Numbered from the stretch's first letter, positions 28,473 to 37,606 are shown. The stretch: DNA of 64,000 bases from Candidatus Brachybacter algidus (GCA_016711705.1 JADJSK010000001.1:806001-870000), one strand, 5' to 3'. Program-made: numbers and translations. The notes: a model not told the origin generated them from the sequence alone.

Positions 28473-28550
28473 TCCTACACAATACAGAAAGATGATTGAT
28501 TTGTCCTAATATTGGCTGAAAGCGTCCTGATTTTATTAAATTCTTCAACA

Positions 28551-28558
28551 TATCTTTG
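28551..28558 (+). promoter_or_regulatory. Bacteroidota -7 element TATCTTTG for azurin
   Basis: Exact TAnnTTTG match 17 bp before the azurin ATG, so azurin probably has its own promoter despite the nearby AraC gene. Confidence 0.6.
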
Positions 28559-28575
28559 CAAAAAAATATTAAGTA

Positions 28576-29091
28576 ATGAAACAGTTTAAATTTCAATTTC
28601 TATTATTGATTTTCGCCTTAAGCATCTTCTCCATTAGTTCATGTAAAAATGAAGAAAAAAAGGTTGAAGAACCTGATACCACTGTGGAGGAAGAGGAAGT
28701 GACAACTCCAAGAGAAGATACTGTGCAAGTAACATTGGAAGGTGACGATATGATGAAATACAACTTATCTAACATTGATGCTTATGAAGGCCAGGTAATA
28801 GTTCTAACTTTAAAGCATATAGGAAAAATGGCTAAAAACGCTATGGGGCATAATTTTGTGCTTTTAGCTCAGGGAACAGATGTAAATGCATTTGCCGAGG
28901 AAGCGGTAAAAGCAAGTACTACCGGATATGTCCCTGCTGATCATAGCAAAATCATCGCATATACCGACCTCATTGGTGGTGGAGAAAGTACCACCATAAC
29001 TTTTAATGCTCCAGCCAAAGGCAGTTATGATTACATCTGTACATTCCCTGGTCATCACATGACCATGAAGGGTAAACTAAGTATACAATAA
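28576..29091 (+). CDS. Azurin-family blue copper lipoprotein
   Basis: The protein has 171 residues with a lipoprotein signal ending ISSC (Cys23), then a low-complexity acidic linker (EEKKVEEPDTTVEEEEVTT). The cupredoxin domain shows all type 1 copper ligands at azurin spacing: Gly91-His92 in MGHNFVL, Cys155, His160 and Met164 in CTFPGHHMTMKG. Azurins carry single electrons between periplasmic redox partners. The lipid anchor and flexible linker suggest tethering to a membrane, so that the domain can swing between partners. No cytochrome or oxidase gene is adjacent. A strong hairpin terminator follows. Confidence 0.95.
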   Translation: MKQFKFQFLLLIFALSIFSISSCKNEEKKVEEPDTTVEEEEVTTPREDTVQVTLEGDDMMKYNLSNIDAYEGQVIVLTLKHIGKMAKNAMGHNFVLLAQGTDVNAFAEEAVKASTTGYVPADHSKIIAYTDLIGGGESTTITFNAPAKGSYDYICTFPGHHMTMKGKLSIQ

Positions 29092-29119
29092 TCCATCATA
29101 CTTATTCTAATATTTCTAT

Positions 29120-29149
29120 AAATGCCGCATTCGCGGCATTTGTTTTTTT
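29120..29149 (+). terminator. Rho-independent terminator of azurin
   Basis: AAATGCCGC / GCGGCATTT forms a perfect 9-bp stem with a four-base loop, followed by GTTTTTTT. Confidence 0.93.
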
Positions 29150-29814
29150 ATAGAAACAATTGGTCAGTAATTCAAATTAAATTTTAAAAATCATAATTCA
29201 GAGCAAATTTATTTATTGAAAATCTTTAAAATTATTCTGTTTTATACGAAACGCAAATATAAATAAGACCAATAAGATAATTCCATTTCGTATAAGCTAT
29301 GCAATTAATTAAGATCAAGCTTTATTGGCTTATTCATTATTTTGGCAGATTCCTCCCTTCAGTCGGAATGACAAAACATTTGTTTTGAGGGGGTGAAAAA
29401 TGAGGCGGCTGCGCCGCCTCATTTTTCACCAATATCCAAACGACTTAGCGTCTTTCCGAGCGAAGCGAGGAATCTTTATTCGCAAAACGTAACCCAGCTC
29501 GGTATTGTAAAGCTCGGTATTTTATGGCAAATTATTAGTCAATTATATAAATCCAATTCGTATTATAAGTAGAAATCTGAGTTAAAATATAACATCAAAT
29601 GTTATTCATAGCTAGTATCGAATAGAAATTAGTTGAGTCCCAATAATTATTTTCAATTGAAATTCAGCTTTGAATTATTCCATAAAATATTGGTCATTAA
29701 AAAATTTCATTACCCTTAACATTTTGACCCTAAAAAATTTAAATTAAATTTTGATTATTGATTCAAAGAAAAATATTTAATGGAACACATTGCTGCAAAA
29801 AGTTAAAAAGAAGT
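29150..29814. other. Intergenic stretch with one dispersed repeat
   Basis: No gene is seen. The central part (29347-29475) is a dispersed palindromic repeat described separately; the flanks are plain AT-rich sequence. Confidence 0.6.
29347..29475. repeat. AGATTCCTC...GAGGAATCT dispersed repeat, copy 1, with internal hairpin
   Basis: The ends AGATTCCTCCCTTC and GAAGCGAGGAATCT form imperfect terminal inverted repeats. Inside, 29392-29430 is a perfect 18-bp stem with a three-base loop (arm GGTGAAAAATGAGGCGGC). A second copy with the same ends and a different, shorter interior is at 43986-44070. It resembles small non-autonomous or REP-like elements. Confidence 0.8.
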
Positions 29815-30522
29815 TTAACCCACTTTTTGAAACTCTTTTATAGTTACTTTGACCGTGCATCCTTTATCATTGCTGATCTCCAAAATTGCATTCATTTTGT
29901 CACTTAGTGTTTGTATGAGTTTACTCCCAAATCCTGGATTTTCTTTTCCCGAGATGTAACCTATTCCATCATCACTTATTCTTAGTACCAACTCGCTATT
30001 AATTTCCTGTAATGTAACTTCTATTTTACCTGAAAGTGATTCGTTAAAAGCATGTTTAAGCGCGTTGCTAATCAATTCATTTGATATCAGGCCCAACGGA
30101 ATTACTGTGTCTACATCTAGGATTAGAGGCGTAATATTTTTGACCAGATGGATTTTATCTTCACTGATATTGTAAGTATCAAACAGTCCTTGAATTAGAT
30201 TTTCAAAATAAGTTTCAATGTTGACGCCAGTTAAAGATGTATCACTATAAAGATTTTGGTGAAGGATGGCCATCGCCTGCACTCTGCTTCGACCTTCTGT
30301 AATAGCTTGAACTGCATTGGCATCTTTGATATAGACTGTCTGAAGTTTTAATAGACTTGATATCACCTGAAGATTATTCTTTACTCTATGATGAATCTCC
30401 CTTAATAGGATATTTTTTTCTTCTACCGATTTTTCAATGATGACATTCCTCGAACTTAATTTTTTATTAAAGGTTATTAACAGATAAATAAAAATACCAA
30501 GTGCCAGAGCGCCAACTAACAA
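29815..30522 (-). CDS. Sensor histidine kinase, kinase half (HisKA_2 type)
   Basis: This frame starts in a transmembrane segment (ALALGIFIYLLITF) followed by the HisKA_2 dimerisation motif REIHHRVKNNLQVISSLLKLQ-like sequence with the phospho-accepting His near 44, and an HATPase domain (NELISNALKHAF; RISDDGIGY; GFGSKLIQTLSDKM). The first codon is a TTG in mid-helix. The coding frame continues upstream through KNSVIKTQRLFLVG and EALISNLNETN to the end of the TPR gene at 30594, so this is the second half of one kinase. Its natural partner is the divergent response regulator at 32357, inferred from position. Confidence 0.85.
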   Translation of the reverse strand: MLVGALALGIFIYLLITFNKKLSSRNVIIEKSVEEKNILLREIHHRVKNNLQVISSLLKLQTVYIKDANAVQAITEGRSRVQAMAILHQNLYSDTSLTGVNIETYFENLIQGLFDTYNISEDKIHLVKNITPLILDVDTVIPLGLISNELISNALKHAFNESLSGKIEVTLQEINSELVLRISDDGIGYISGKENPGFGSKLIQTLSDKMNAILEISNDKGCTVKVTIKEFQKVG

Positions 30523-30593
30523 ACCAACTAAAAATAATCGTTGAGTTTTTATGACAGAATTTTTTAAAATATTAGTTTCATTTAAATTTGATA

Positions 30594-32072
30594 TTAGCGC
30601 TTCTTTTTTTGATTCTCGTATTTTTCAGTCAGGTCAAATAATGCCATTTCCTGTCCTTGATTATAAAGCATGTCTATGCTTTGGGTGTAAAGTTTAAAAT
30701 AATGAAGACCTTCAGAATAGTTTCCGGCGCCTTCATAAGCTTTAGATAGTAATAACAACGCATCGGCTTCAATACGAGGATTACAATTATCTTTAGCCAA
30801 TACCAATACTTTCTGACCTTTTCTAATAGCTTCCTTGTAATTTTTAAGATTAATAGCTCTATATCCTTTGAGCAAAGGTGTTAACATATCCACATCCACC
30901 CCAATTACTTCTATACTATCCCCTTGTTTAAGGTAAGAATTCATCAAATCGAACATTTCCATTTTTTGGTAGACCTGCGCAATATTTAAATAAGTATTAC
31001 GCAACATTTTCGAGCCGGCTTTTGCAGTTTTAAGTACCTTTTGGTATTCATCTAAAGCCTGCTGGTATAATCTATTAGATATTAAAGCTTTGGCTAGGAA
31101 AAGTGCGACACTTGAATTCCTGAGTTTTGAATATTTTTTTTTATCTGTAATATTAGCTGCTAACATAGCATATTCAATCGATTTCGAAGGATTACCTAAA
31201 TCGGCATAGATTGATGACAGGTTGTTATAATAATTGATCTGATGAATAACATACAGACTGTCAGCAGGGATCATTTTTTTGCCCATAATAAGCAATTCAC
31301 CTGAACGCTTAAGGTCACCTTTTCCCTGAATCCATCTGGAATATGATGAATAAGCTGATGCAATGATGACAGAATCAGAAATTAAACTATTGCGCTCAGA
31401 AACTAAAAAATCATTTGATTTGCCCAGAAAGGGTTCCATCATTTCAATTCCCTTCTGAAAGGATGTGATACAATTGTCATCTTGGTTAGACATAAAAATA
31501 TACCCTTCCATTATGCGATATCTGGCCATCAAATATTTATCTTTTCCGACAAGATCTTTCATTTTTACAAGCGTAGAATCAACATTCTTTGGATCTTTGA
31601 ATAATCTGTAATAAGTAATTATTTGGCTAAGAAAAGCATATGATTCCCTGTTATAGTAGCGCGATAATGCAATTTTGTAGCCTGTTAAATTAGTAATTAT
31701 GTATGTGTCTTTTTCTTCAATTAAAAAATCAATAGTGGCATTTATAAATCTCAATAAGTCCTTAATATCCTCTGAATTCATTTTTTGAACAACCGGAAGT
31801 CTAGCGAGGCTATCTGATACTTGCTCAGGGTTATTACCTGACAAAAGAAAAGCCAACAAATACTCCGCTTGAACCTGCGTATTTTTATCAGGAAACTTCA
31901 AGTCTTTCCTTTTTAAGAAATTTTTGGTCGCCTCTGTGCCATTTATATTCAGATATTGCAATATAGAATCTTTGTCAATTAGATTTGCATACCCAATATT
32001 TCCAGAGGATGATAAAATAAATATCAATGCAATGATCCGATGGAAGATATTACGTTTTATCATTTGTATCAT
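30594..32072 (-). CDS. Sensor histidine kinase, signal peptide and TPR half
   Basis: The 492-codon frame starts with a signal peptide (IFHRIIALIFILSSSGNIGYA), followed by tetratricopeptide-like helical repeats (NYYNNLSSIYADLGNPSKSIEYAMLAA and similar units), a periplasmic sensor layout typical of Bacteroidota TPR kinases. It ends YENQKKKR. One extra base in the seven-T run at 30604-30610 (A run on the coding strand) would continue YENQKKEALISNLNETN into the transmembrane and kinase half. A second in-frame ATG three codons later (MIKRN) is an equally good start. The start overlaps the small upstream frame by 23 bases. Confidence 0.82.
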   Translation of the reverse strand: MIQMIKRNIFHRIIALIFILSSSGNIGYANLIDKDSILQYLNINGTEATKNFLKRKDLKFPDKNTQVQAEYLLAFLLSGNNPEQVSDSLARLPVVQKMNSEDIKDLLRFINATIDFLIEEKDTYIITNLTGYKIALSRYYNRESYAFLSQIITYYRLFKDPKNVDSTLVKMKDLVGKDKYLMARYRIMEGYIFMSNQDDNCITSFQKGIEMMEPFLGKSNDFLVSERNSLISDSVIIASAYSSYSRWIQGKGDLKRSGELLIMGKKMIPADSLYVIHQINYYNNLSSIYADLGNPSKSIEYAMLAANITDKKKYSKLRNSSVALFLAKALISNRLYQQALDEYQKVLKTAKAGSKMLRNTYLNIAQVYQKMEMFDLMNSYLKQGDSIEVIGVDVDMLTPLLKGYRAINLKNYKEAIRKGQKVLVLAKDNCNPRIEADALLLLSKAYEGAGNYSEGLHYFKLYTQSIDMLYNQGQEMALFDLTEKYENQKKKR

Positions 32073-32241
32073 TTAGATTTTTTAAGTGGTTAGTTATTTC
32101 AATATCAATTTCAACCAACGAATTTAATAATTTATCGATATTTTCTTTCTCTATCAATAACATACTTAACTCTTCGACCTTAAGATCTTCATTCATTTTA
32201 ATGATCTTAGCCGAATGGGCCTCTTCATTCGAAGCTTTCAT
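32050..32241 (-). CDS. Small charged helical protein upstream of the TPR kinase
   Basis: This 63-codon ATG frame encodes a mostly helical, charged peptide (KMNEDLKVEELSMLLIEKEN) and ends NDTNDKT, with its stop inside the start region of the kinase gene. Such an overlap suggests translational coupling. No family is recognised and no ribosome-binding site is clear, so it may be a leader peptide, a small partner protein or chance. Confidence 0.4.
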   Translation of the reverse strand: MKASNEEAHSAKIIKMNEDLKVEELSMLLIEKENIDKLLNSLVEIDIEITNHLKNLNDTNDKT

Positions 32242-32356
32242 AATAAAAAAAATTTGCGTGCAGATTAAAATGACTTTTTAGAAATAGATTCACCCTAAAG
32301 TATTAATTTAAAGCATTGAACTTAATTACTTTTGAACAAAATTAAAGAGACGAATC

Positions 32357-32959
32357 GTGCGCATTTTAATTGTTGAAGATGAATCTATCATAGCTGCAGA
32401 TCTTGAGATGACCTTGCTCGCAAATGATTATGAAGTAGCTGGTATCGCTTATGATAGCACACGTGCGCTGGATATGATCTCCAGCAGAAAACCTGACTTG
32501 GTTCTTTTAGACATCTCGATCAAGGGAAATTTGAATGGTATACAAATTGGACAAATACTTCATGAAAACCATAACATCCCATTCATTTTTGTTACCTCCT
32601 ATTCGAGTAAGGAGGTACTTGATTCTGCAAAAGTTACGATGCCATATGGATACATCGTCAAACCATTCAATGACCGCGATATCATTAGTTCAATCGAAAT
32701 TGCATTGTACAACCATAGTATGAGTCATGACAAAGGACTTCCTTCTTTCGAGGTTGTTAAACAACACTTCGGACTTTCAATAGCAGAATACGAAGTACTT
32801 AAAGCACTTTGGGAAGGACTCACAAACCAGCAGATTGGGGAAAGAATACATTTGTCAGTCAATACAGTTAAGACCCATTTAAGAAACATATTTTCTAAAC
32901 TTGATGTAGAATCAAGGTCAGAAGCCTTGGCTTTTTTGAGGAATTTATCATCAAGTTAA
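32357..32959 (+). CDS. Response regulator with receiver and LuxR-type HTH
   Basis: The 200-residue protein starts with GTG. The receiver domain begins MRILIVEDES with acidic residues at 8-9; the phospho-accepting Asp is Asp52 (LVLLDISIKG) and the conserved lysine is in GYIVKPF. The C-terminal LuxR/GerE domain reads LTNQQIGERIHLSVNTVKTHLRNIFSKL (near 155-183). A TACTTTTG -7-type element lies at 32327-32334. It is divergent from the TPR/HisKA_2 kinase, its likely partner. Targets are unknown. Confidence 0.93.
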   Translation: MRILIVEDESIIAADLEMTLLANDYEVAGIAYDSTRALDMISSRKPDLVLLDISIKGNLNGIQIGQILHENHNIPFIFVTSYSSKEVLDSAKVTMPYGYIVKPFNDRDIISSIEIALYNHSMSHDKGLPSFEVVKQHFGLSIAEYEVLKALWEGLTNQQIGERIHLSVNTVKTHLRNIFSKLDVESRSEALAFLRNLSSS

Positions 32960-33486
32960 TATACCCTATAGTAAATATAAAATTTATAACTACTTAATAA
33001 TCAACAATAATAACTGCAATTTCATTTACATTCACCAAAGATTACTTTCTTTATTTTAATCCATTTTATTCTTAGACAAAAGGAAATATTTAGTTGACCA
33101 GTTATTCCAATAAAATACCCAATTAAAAAATCTTGATTAGTAACTCAAGTTTCGGCAGTTAAGAAACAAAGGTAGATGGCTGATGTTAGATGTTAGATGG
33201 AGCTTAGTCAATTGATTCATATTTTTTCTTTAATAAGTTTAGTAGAAAAAATATCCATGTGATTGATGGAAAGCCATCTAAAATCTACCTTCTAACATCT
33301 AACATTTTATTTAAATTTAAATTTATCTTTCAAAAAAGAAAATTTGACTACCTAAACTTGAGTTAGTAATAAAACTTCAGGATGCTATACCAAGAAATTC
33401 GATTCGTTATTATTATGTTGTCTTTACAATTTGAATGACTAGAATTAGTTATTAAATTTATTGTTTAAAAGGACTAAGTTTGTTTC
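32960..33486. other. Intergenic stretch containing a MITE-like element
   Basis: No gene is seen. The element at 33143-33363 occupies much of this gap; the rest is AT-rich. Confidence 0.6.
33143..33363. mobile_element. MITE-like element, copy 1 (221 bp)
   Basis: Terminal inverted repeats ACTCAAGTTTCGGCAGT (left) and ACTCAAGTTTAGGTAGT (right, reverse complement) match at 15 of 17 positions. The element is flanked by the 5-bp direct repeat TAGTA (33138-33142 and 33364-33368), a target-site duplication. The interior also has an inverted repeat of TTAGATG/CATCTAA tracts and encodes nothing. A second copy is at 40600-41233. Confidence 0.88.
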
Positions 33487-34125
33487 ATGTTAAGAATAGC
33501 GGTATATGATGATAATGTATCAAGGCGTGAAAGCCTCAATGCTTTAATTTCCTTATCACAAAATATGGAGTGTGTAGGGACATATGGGAATTGTGCTAAT
33601 ATCCTAAAAAATGTTGCTACTGATAAACCTGACTTAATATTGATGGATATAGAAATGCCAATTGTAAATGGTCTTGAAGGTGTAGTAATTGTCAAAGAAA
33701 ATTTCCCACATATAAAAATCATTATTCAAACTGCATTTGACGATGACGATAAGATCCTTACTGCGCTTAGATATGGTGCAGAGGGTTATATACTAAAAAA
33801 CGCCTCAGTGCTACAAATATCACAAAGCATTGATGAGGTAATGGCTGGTGGCGCCAGCATGAGCCCATCCATAGCATTGAAGGTAATGAGGTTTTTCAAT
33901 AGTAAAGAATCAGAAAAGAGAGACCTTAATTTATCAGAAAGAGAGTTGGAAGTTTTAAAAAATCTATCTAAAGGTGACAGTTACAAAATGATAGCTGACG
34001 TGCTCGGAATCAGCTATTTTACAGTCAATAGCCACATCCGAAAAATATATGAAAAACTTCAGGTACACTCAATGGGTGAGGCAATTTCAATGGTCCATAA
34101 ATTGAAGCTCTTCGATACTGACTAG
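33487..34125 (+). CDS. NarL/FixJ-type response regulator
   Basis: The 212-residue protein has a receiver domain (MLRIAVYDDN; phospho-accepting Asp54 in LILMDIEMP; conserved lysine in GAEGYILKNA) and a LuxR-type HTH (LSERELEVLKNLSKG, then YKMIADVLGISYFTVNSHIRKIYEKL). This architecture usually partners HisKA_3 kinases. The nearest such kinase is the propeller protein at 37619, two genes downstream on the same strand, so the two probably form a system, with the T9SS protein between them as a possible target. Confidence 0.94.
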   Translation: MLRIAVYDDNVSRRESLNALISLSQNMECVGTYGNCANILKNVATDKPDLILMDIEMPIVNGLEGVVIVKENFPHIKIIIQTAFDDDDKILTALRYGAEGYILKNASVLQISQSIDEVMAGGASMSPSIALKVMRFFNSKESEKRDLNLSERELEVLKNLSKGDSYKMIADVLGISYFTVNSHIRKIYEKLQVHSMGEAISMVHKLKLFDTD

Positions 34126-34235
34126 TAAATATTAAAATTTTTACGAACATACTGTCACTAGTATTAGCTATTGCCAGTTATGATGATGCAGGCTACATTT
34201 ACAATAAAAAAAATTATATCTGTAATTCTGCGCTC

Positions 34236-36755
34236 ATGATCAAAATTCTACTACAAACAATAATTCTATTTTTTTGCATTCAATACACTTTATTTTCACA
34301 AGTTGAAATACTCAAGGACATCAATCCGGGCACAGCAAGCGGGGCAGAGACCGGCCAAAGTACTTTTGATGCTTTTAAGCTCATCAACAATAAAGTCTTT
34401 TTCCGTGCCACTTCAGCTACAACTGGCTCTGAAATATGGTCGACTGATGGCACAGAAGCAGGAACTCAAATATTGAATGATATTAATCCTGGAGTACCCG
34501 GTGGAGGTATGGCGCCAATATTCAGGCTTGGTGATAAATTAATTTTCGCAGGGTACAATTCAACCTACAAAACTGAGCCTTGGGTGTGTGACTTAGATGG
34601 AAACAATGCATCGTTGCTAAAAAATATTGGCCCACCCGGTGTAAATGATAATGGAATTTCTGGCGTTTTTCAGGCAATTGTCTTCCAGAACAAGTTGTTT
34701 TTTGCAGCAAATAATGGCGTTAATGGCAAAGAATTATGGGTGACCGACGGCACTTCTGCAGGAACAGTTCTCTTCATGGACATACTGCCGGGAGACGAAA
34801 ATAGCAGTAGCGAACCTAGAAATTTCACAATTGTTGGAAATGAGTTATTCTTTAGAGCTAGTATTTCTATTTGGAAGACCGATGGAACTGTTCCCGGCAC
34901 CATTCAATTAATGCCGATTAATACTTCTGTCACAACGGACCTAGTAGCATTTAATGATGATTTGTATTTCGGCGCTTATGATGATGCACATGGTGAAGAA
35001 TTATGGAAAAGTAATGGCGCACCAAGTGGAACGATGATATTGAAAGATATTGAAACGGGCATAGAGCCTTCATTTGCATCCAATATTACCGCCGGTGAAG
35101 ATCTGCTTTATTTTACTGCTCAAAGTGGAGGACTTGGTGTCGAGTTATGGAAGAGTGACGGCACAGAATCAGGCACAGTTATGGTTAAAGATGTTAATCC
35201 GGGCGCAAATGGAATGATTCCATTATATGGAACTTTTCAAAGATTTGATTTGAATGGAATTCTTTATTTCGCGGCAAACAATGGTGTAAACGGAACGGAA
35301 ATCTGGAAGAGCAATGGTACTACTTCGGGGACCTCTATGATCAAAGATATACGTGTATCCGGTTCTGCCCTACCTACCGGATTGAAAGGCCATTATGATT
35401 TGGTATTTTTTTCAGCAAATGATGGTACTCACGGCACAGAGCTTTGGAAGACAGATGGCACAGAAGCCGGCACTGTGCTCATGCAGGATATCAATCCAGG
35501 TTCAGCCAATGCTGCTCCCAAAAATTTAACTTTCATAAGAGATCGCCTTTATTTGACAGCTACTGACCCTGATTTTGGAACAGAAGTGTTTTATGTTGAT
35601 AATCCTTGTTTCTCTGACTTGCAAGTTGTAGATGCTGACTATCATGAAGGGTTGGGAATAGGGTGCGATAGTGCCGCAATAGTTGAGTTTTCTTTTGAGT
35701 CAAATGACAATTATGATACATGGACTTTGTCGCAGCCCGATATATTGTTGCTGGGGTATGAAGGGACATGGACAGCTCCTAAAGGTCAACATATTATTGT
35801 GTCTATTCCGGCTCCAATAGATCCTAATTTTCTTTGGTTATTTTATGCATATCCAGATGAACACGTCGAATGCACTGCCATAAAGGATTTCTCTCCTGTA
35901 CTCACTGATGGCTGTAATGATGAAGTGGCTGTTAACATTAAAAAAAGACCTACTGGGTTATTTTCTAATAATGGAAAGGTGGGATTCAAGCTTACTACTT
36001 CGGCCTGTGCGGCAGTATCAGGATGGACTGTAGTGATGACAAATATACTGACCTATGAAGAATATGGTGCCGCGGCTACATCCGTTGACGACAGCATATT
36101 TATCGATGACTTACCTGTGGGTGGCTATATTTTTAGTTTTACCAACTATTTATGCCCACTAAAGATAGATTATGATCAGCCGATTTTTTTAATTCAGGCT
36201 AATGATGATTGCGACAGACCTAATAATCTTACTCCAAATCCCGGTGAGTTTACAGATCCTGGAACGCAAACTATTACTGGTACTTCGAATAGCAATATTC
36301 CCTCTTCTTGTTATAACTCATCTGGAGCACCCCAACAAAGCGACTTGTGGTATACGATGGATATTGAAAACACAAACAGTGGCATAGTTAGCTTAGGAGT
36401 AGTGCCTGAAGCCGATGGCTTTGATGCCGCAATTACTGTATACAAAGGAAACTCTTGTGGAAGTCTTACGGAAGTATCTGGCGGTTGCGTCAATAACTTC
36501 CAGGGAAACATGCAGGAAATAGTCAATATAGATCCAATAGAATTATTTAACGGAGAACTTGAAACACGTGAAAATGTAAAACTTTATATAAAAGTCACTG
36601 ATCTCAATGGAACCGGAGGTAACTTCAATTTTACACTTCAAGGAATTCCTCTACCTATCGATTTACTTTCTTTTGAAGCATCAGCATACAAATACAAAGA
36701 GGTCCAAATTTCATGGAAGGTTTCAAACGAGATTAATATAAAAACTATCTGGTAG
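34236..36755 (+). CDS. T9SS-exported ELP-repeat (beta-propeller-like) protein, frameshifted near the end
   Basis: The frame has 839 codons and starts with a signal peptide (ILLQTIILFFCIQYTLFSQ). Residues about 20-450 contain about eight copies of the ELP-type repeat, in which a GxELWxSDGT..GT element is followed by KDINPG (for example GTELWKTDGTEAGTVLMQDI); these form propeller-like folds in surface proteins. The middle has Ig-like segments and a DxCxxPNNL calcium-site-like region near 660. The frame stops after KVSNEINIKTIW, but the sequence continues in the next frame into a sorting domain (36746-37177). Adding one A to the five-A run at 36740-36744 restores NIKNYLVERTIEAK. Confidence 0.85.
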   Translation: MIKILLQTIILFFCIQYTLFSQVEILKDINPGTASGAETGQSTFDAFKLINNKVFFRATSATTGSEIWSTDGTEAGTQILNDINPGVPGGGMAPIFRLGDKLIFAGYNSTYKTEPWVCDLDGNNASLLKNIGPPGVNDNGISGVFQAIVFQNKLFFAANNGVNGKELWVTDGTSAGTVLFMDILPGDENSSSEPRNFTIVGNELFFRASISIWKTDGTVPGTIQLMPINTSVTTDLVAFNDDLYFGAYDDAHGEELWKSNGAPSGTMILKDIETGIEPSFASNITAGEDLLYFTAQSGGLGVELWKSDGTESGTVMVKDVNPGANGMIPLYGTFQRFDLNGILYFAANNGVNGTEIWKSNGTTSGTSMIKDIRVSGSALPTGLKGHYDLVFFSANDGTHGTELWKTDGTEAGTVLMQDINPGSANAAPKNLTFIRDRLYLTATDPDFGTEVFYVDNPCFSDLQVVDADYHEGLGIGCDSAAIVEFSFESNDNYDTWTLSQPDILLLGYEGTWTAPKGQHIIVSIPAPIDPNFLWLFYAYPDEHVECTAIKDFSPVLTDGCNDEVAVNIKKRPTGLFSNNGKVGFKLTTSACAAVSGWTVVMTNILTYEEYGAAATSVDDSIFIDDLPVGGYIFSFTNYLCPLKIDYDQPIFLIQANDDCDRPNNLTPNPGEFTDPGTQTITGTSNSNIPSSCYNSSGAPQQSDLWYTMDIENTNSGIVSLGVVPEADGFDAAITVYKGNSCGSLTEVSGGCVNNFQGNMQEIVNIDPIELFNGELETRENVKLYIKVTDLNGTGGNFNFTLQGIPLPIDLLSFEASAYKYKEVQISWKVSNEINIKTIW

Positions 36756-37177
36756 AACGTACCATTGAAGCAAAGGCATGGAATACTATCGGATCTGTAC
36801 CTTCTGGCAATGCAACTAATTATGACTTTATTGATAAAACTCCAAAAATAGGAATCAATTATTACAGGTTAAAAATTCATGAGGCAGATGGTAAAACTTC
36901 CCTATCAGGGATAAGAAGTGTTTTACTAAGCAACAACAATAGCCTTGCAGTTTATCCCAATCCTGCTAACGATAATGTCAAAATATTAGGCTGTACGGAA
37001 ACTTCAAATTTAGTAGAAATATACAATACAAATGGCTCAGCTGTTCAAACCAGGTTTATGTCAGGTAGTCTAATGGCTTCAAATGGACTAGACATTAGTG
37101 CCATTGCTTCTGGTGTATATACGATAAGGATAACAAGTCAAAATAAATCTCAATTAGTGAGGTTTATAAAAAATTAA
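36746..37177 (+). CDS. C-terminal part of the ELP-repeat protein with T9SS type A sorting domain (shifted frame)
   Basis: The frame reads YLVERTIEAKAWNTIGSV, INYYRLKIHEADGKTSLS, then SLAVYPNPANDNVKIL and ISAIASGVYTIRIT to QLVRFIKN. The YPNPA start and the VxF-like end define a T9SS type A domain, the signal for export across the outer membrane and surface attachment. It has no start codon of its own and is the true end of the gene starting at 34236. Confidence 0.82.
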   Translation, partial: YLVERTIEAKAWNTIGSVPSGNATNYDFIDKTPKIGINYYRLKIHEADGKTSLSGIRSVLLSNNNSLAVYPNPANDNVKILGCTETSNLVEIYNTNGSAVQTRFMSGSLMASNGLDISAIASGVYTIRITSQNKSQLVRFIKN

Positions 37178-37507
37178 TAATAGAGATAAATTATTGTAAT
37201 TATGTAAAGCTGTTTGAAAGTCAAAAACGATAACTAGTTGTTCAATTTATTTATTGTGGTAAGAAATATTCTTACAAAATCTTATGGATTCAACCATGAA
37301 TAGATAGATATGCATTAGATGCTTTAAATAATTATCTTTGGTTGATTCATATGAATTATTATATTGCATATTTTGCTGGGAATTGATCTATTCATAAATG
37401 TTTCACTTGTTTAAAATTATTAATTTAGAAATGAAACTTGATATGGCCATTCGTGGACTGATCAACTATTTCTTCTCACTTTCACTTTTATTTAGAAGAA
37501 AGAATCA
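37178..37507 (+). other. Upstream region of the propeller kinase
   Basis: AT-rich sequence without a gene. TATCTTTG at 37333-37340 fits the -7 consensus and could drive the kinase through a leader of about 160 bases. Confidence 0.45.
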
Positions 37508-37606
37508 ATGAAGGTCAGAATAAGAAAAAGCAGTTTTATTACCTTGAAAAAAAAATATTTATTTTTTTCATTCTTTATAATTTTATCATTTATTGGTTAC
37601 ACCTAA
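37508..37606 (+). pseudogene. Signal-peptide exon-like fragment cut by an in-frame TAA
   Basis: From the ATG at 37508 the frame reads a basic region and a hydrophobic helix (KKKYLFFSFFIILSFIGYT), a clear signal peptide, then TAA at 37604. The same frame continues without further stops into the kinase (STNLLFNHLNKEKG). A CAA to TAA change (Gln to stop) would explain it. Reading it as the lost N-terminus of the next gene is well supported. Confidence 0.75.

Noticed and set aside
37604..37606. Stop codon recoding (selenocysteine or pyrrolysine) in the propeller kinase
   Set aside because: The codon is TAA, which is not used for either residue.
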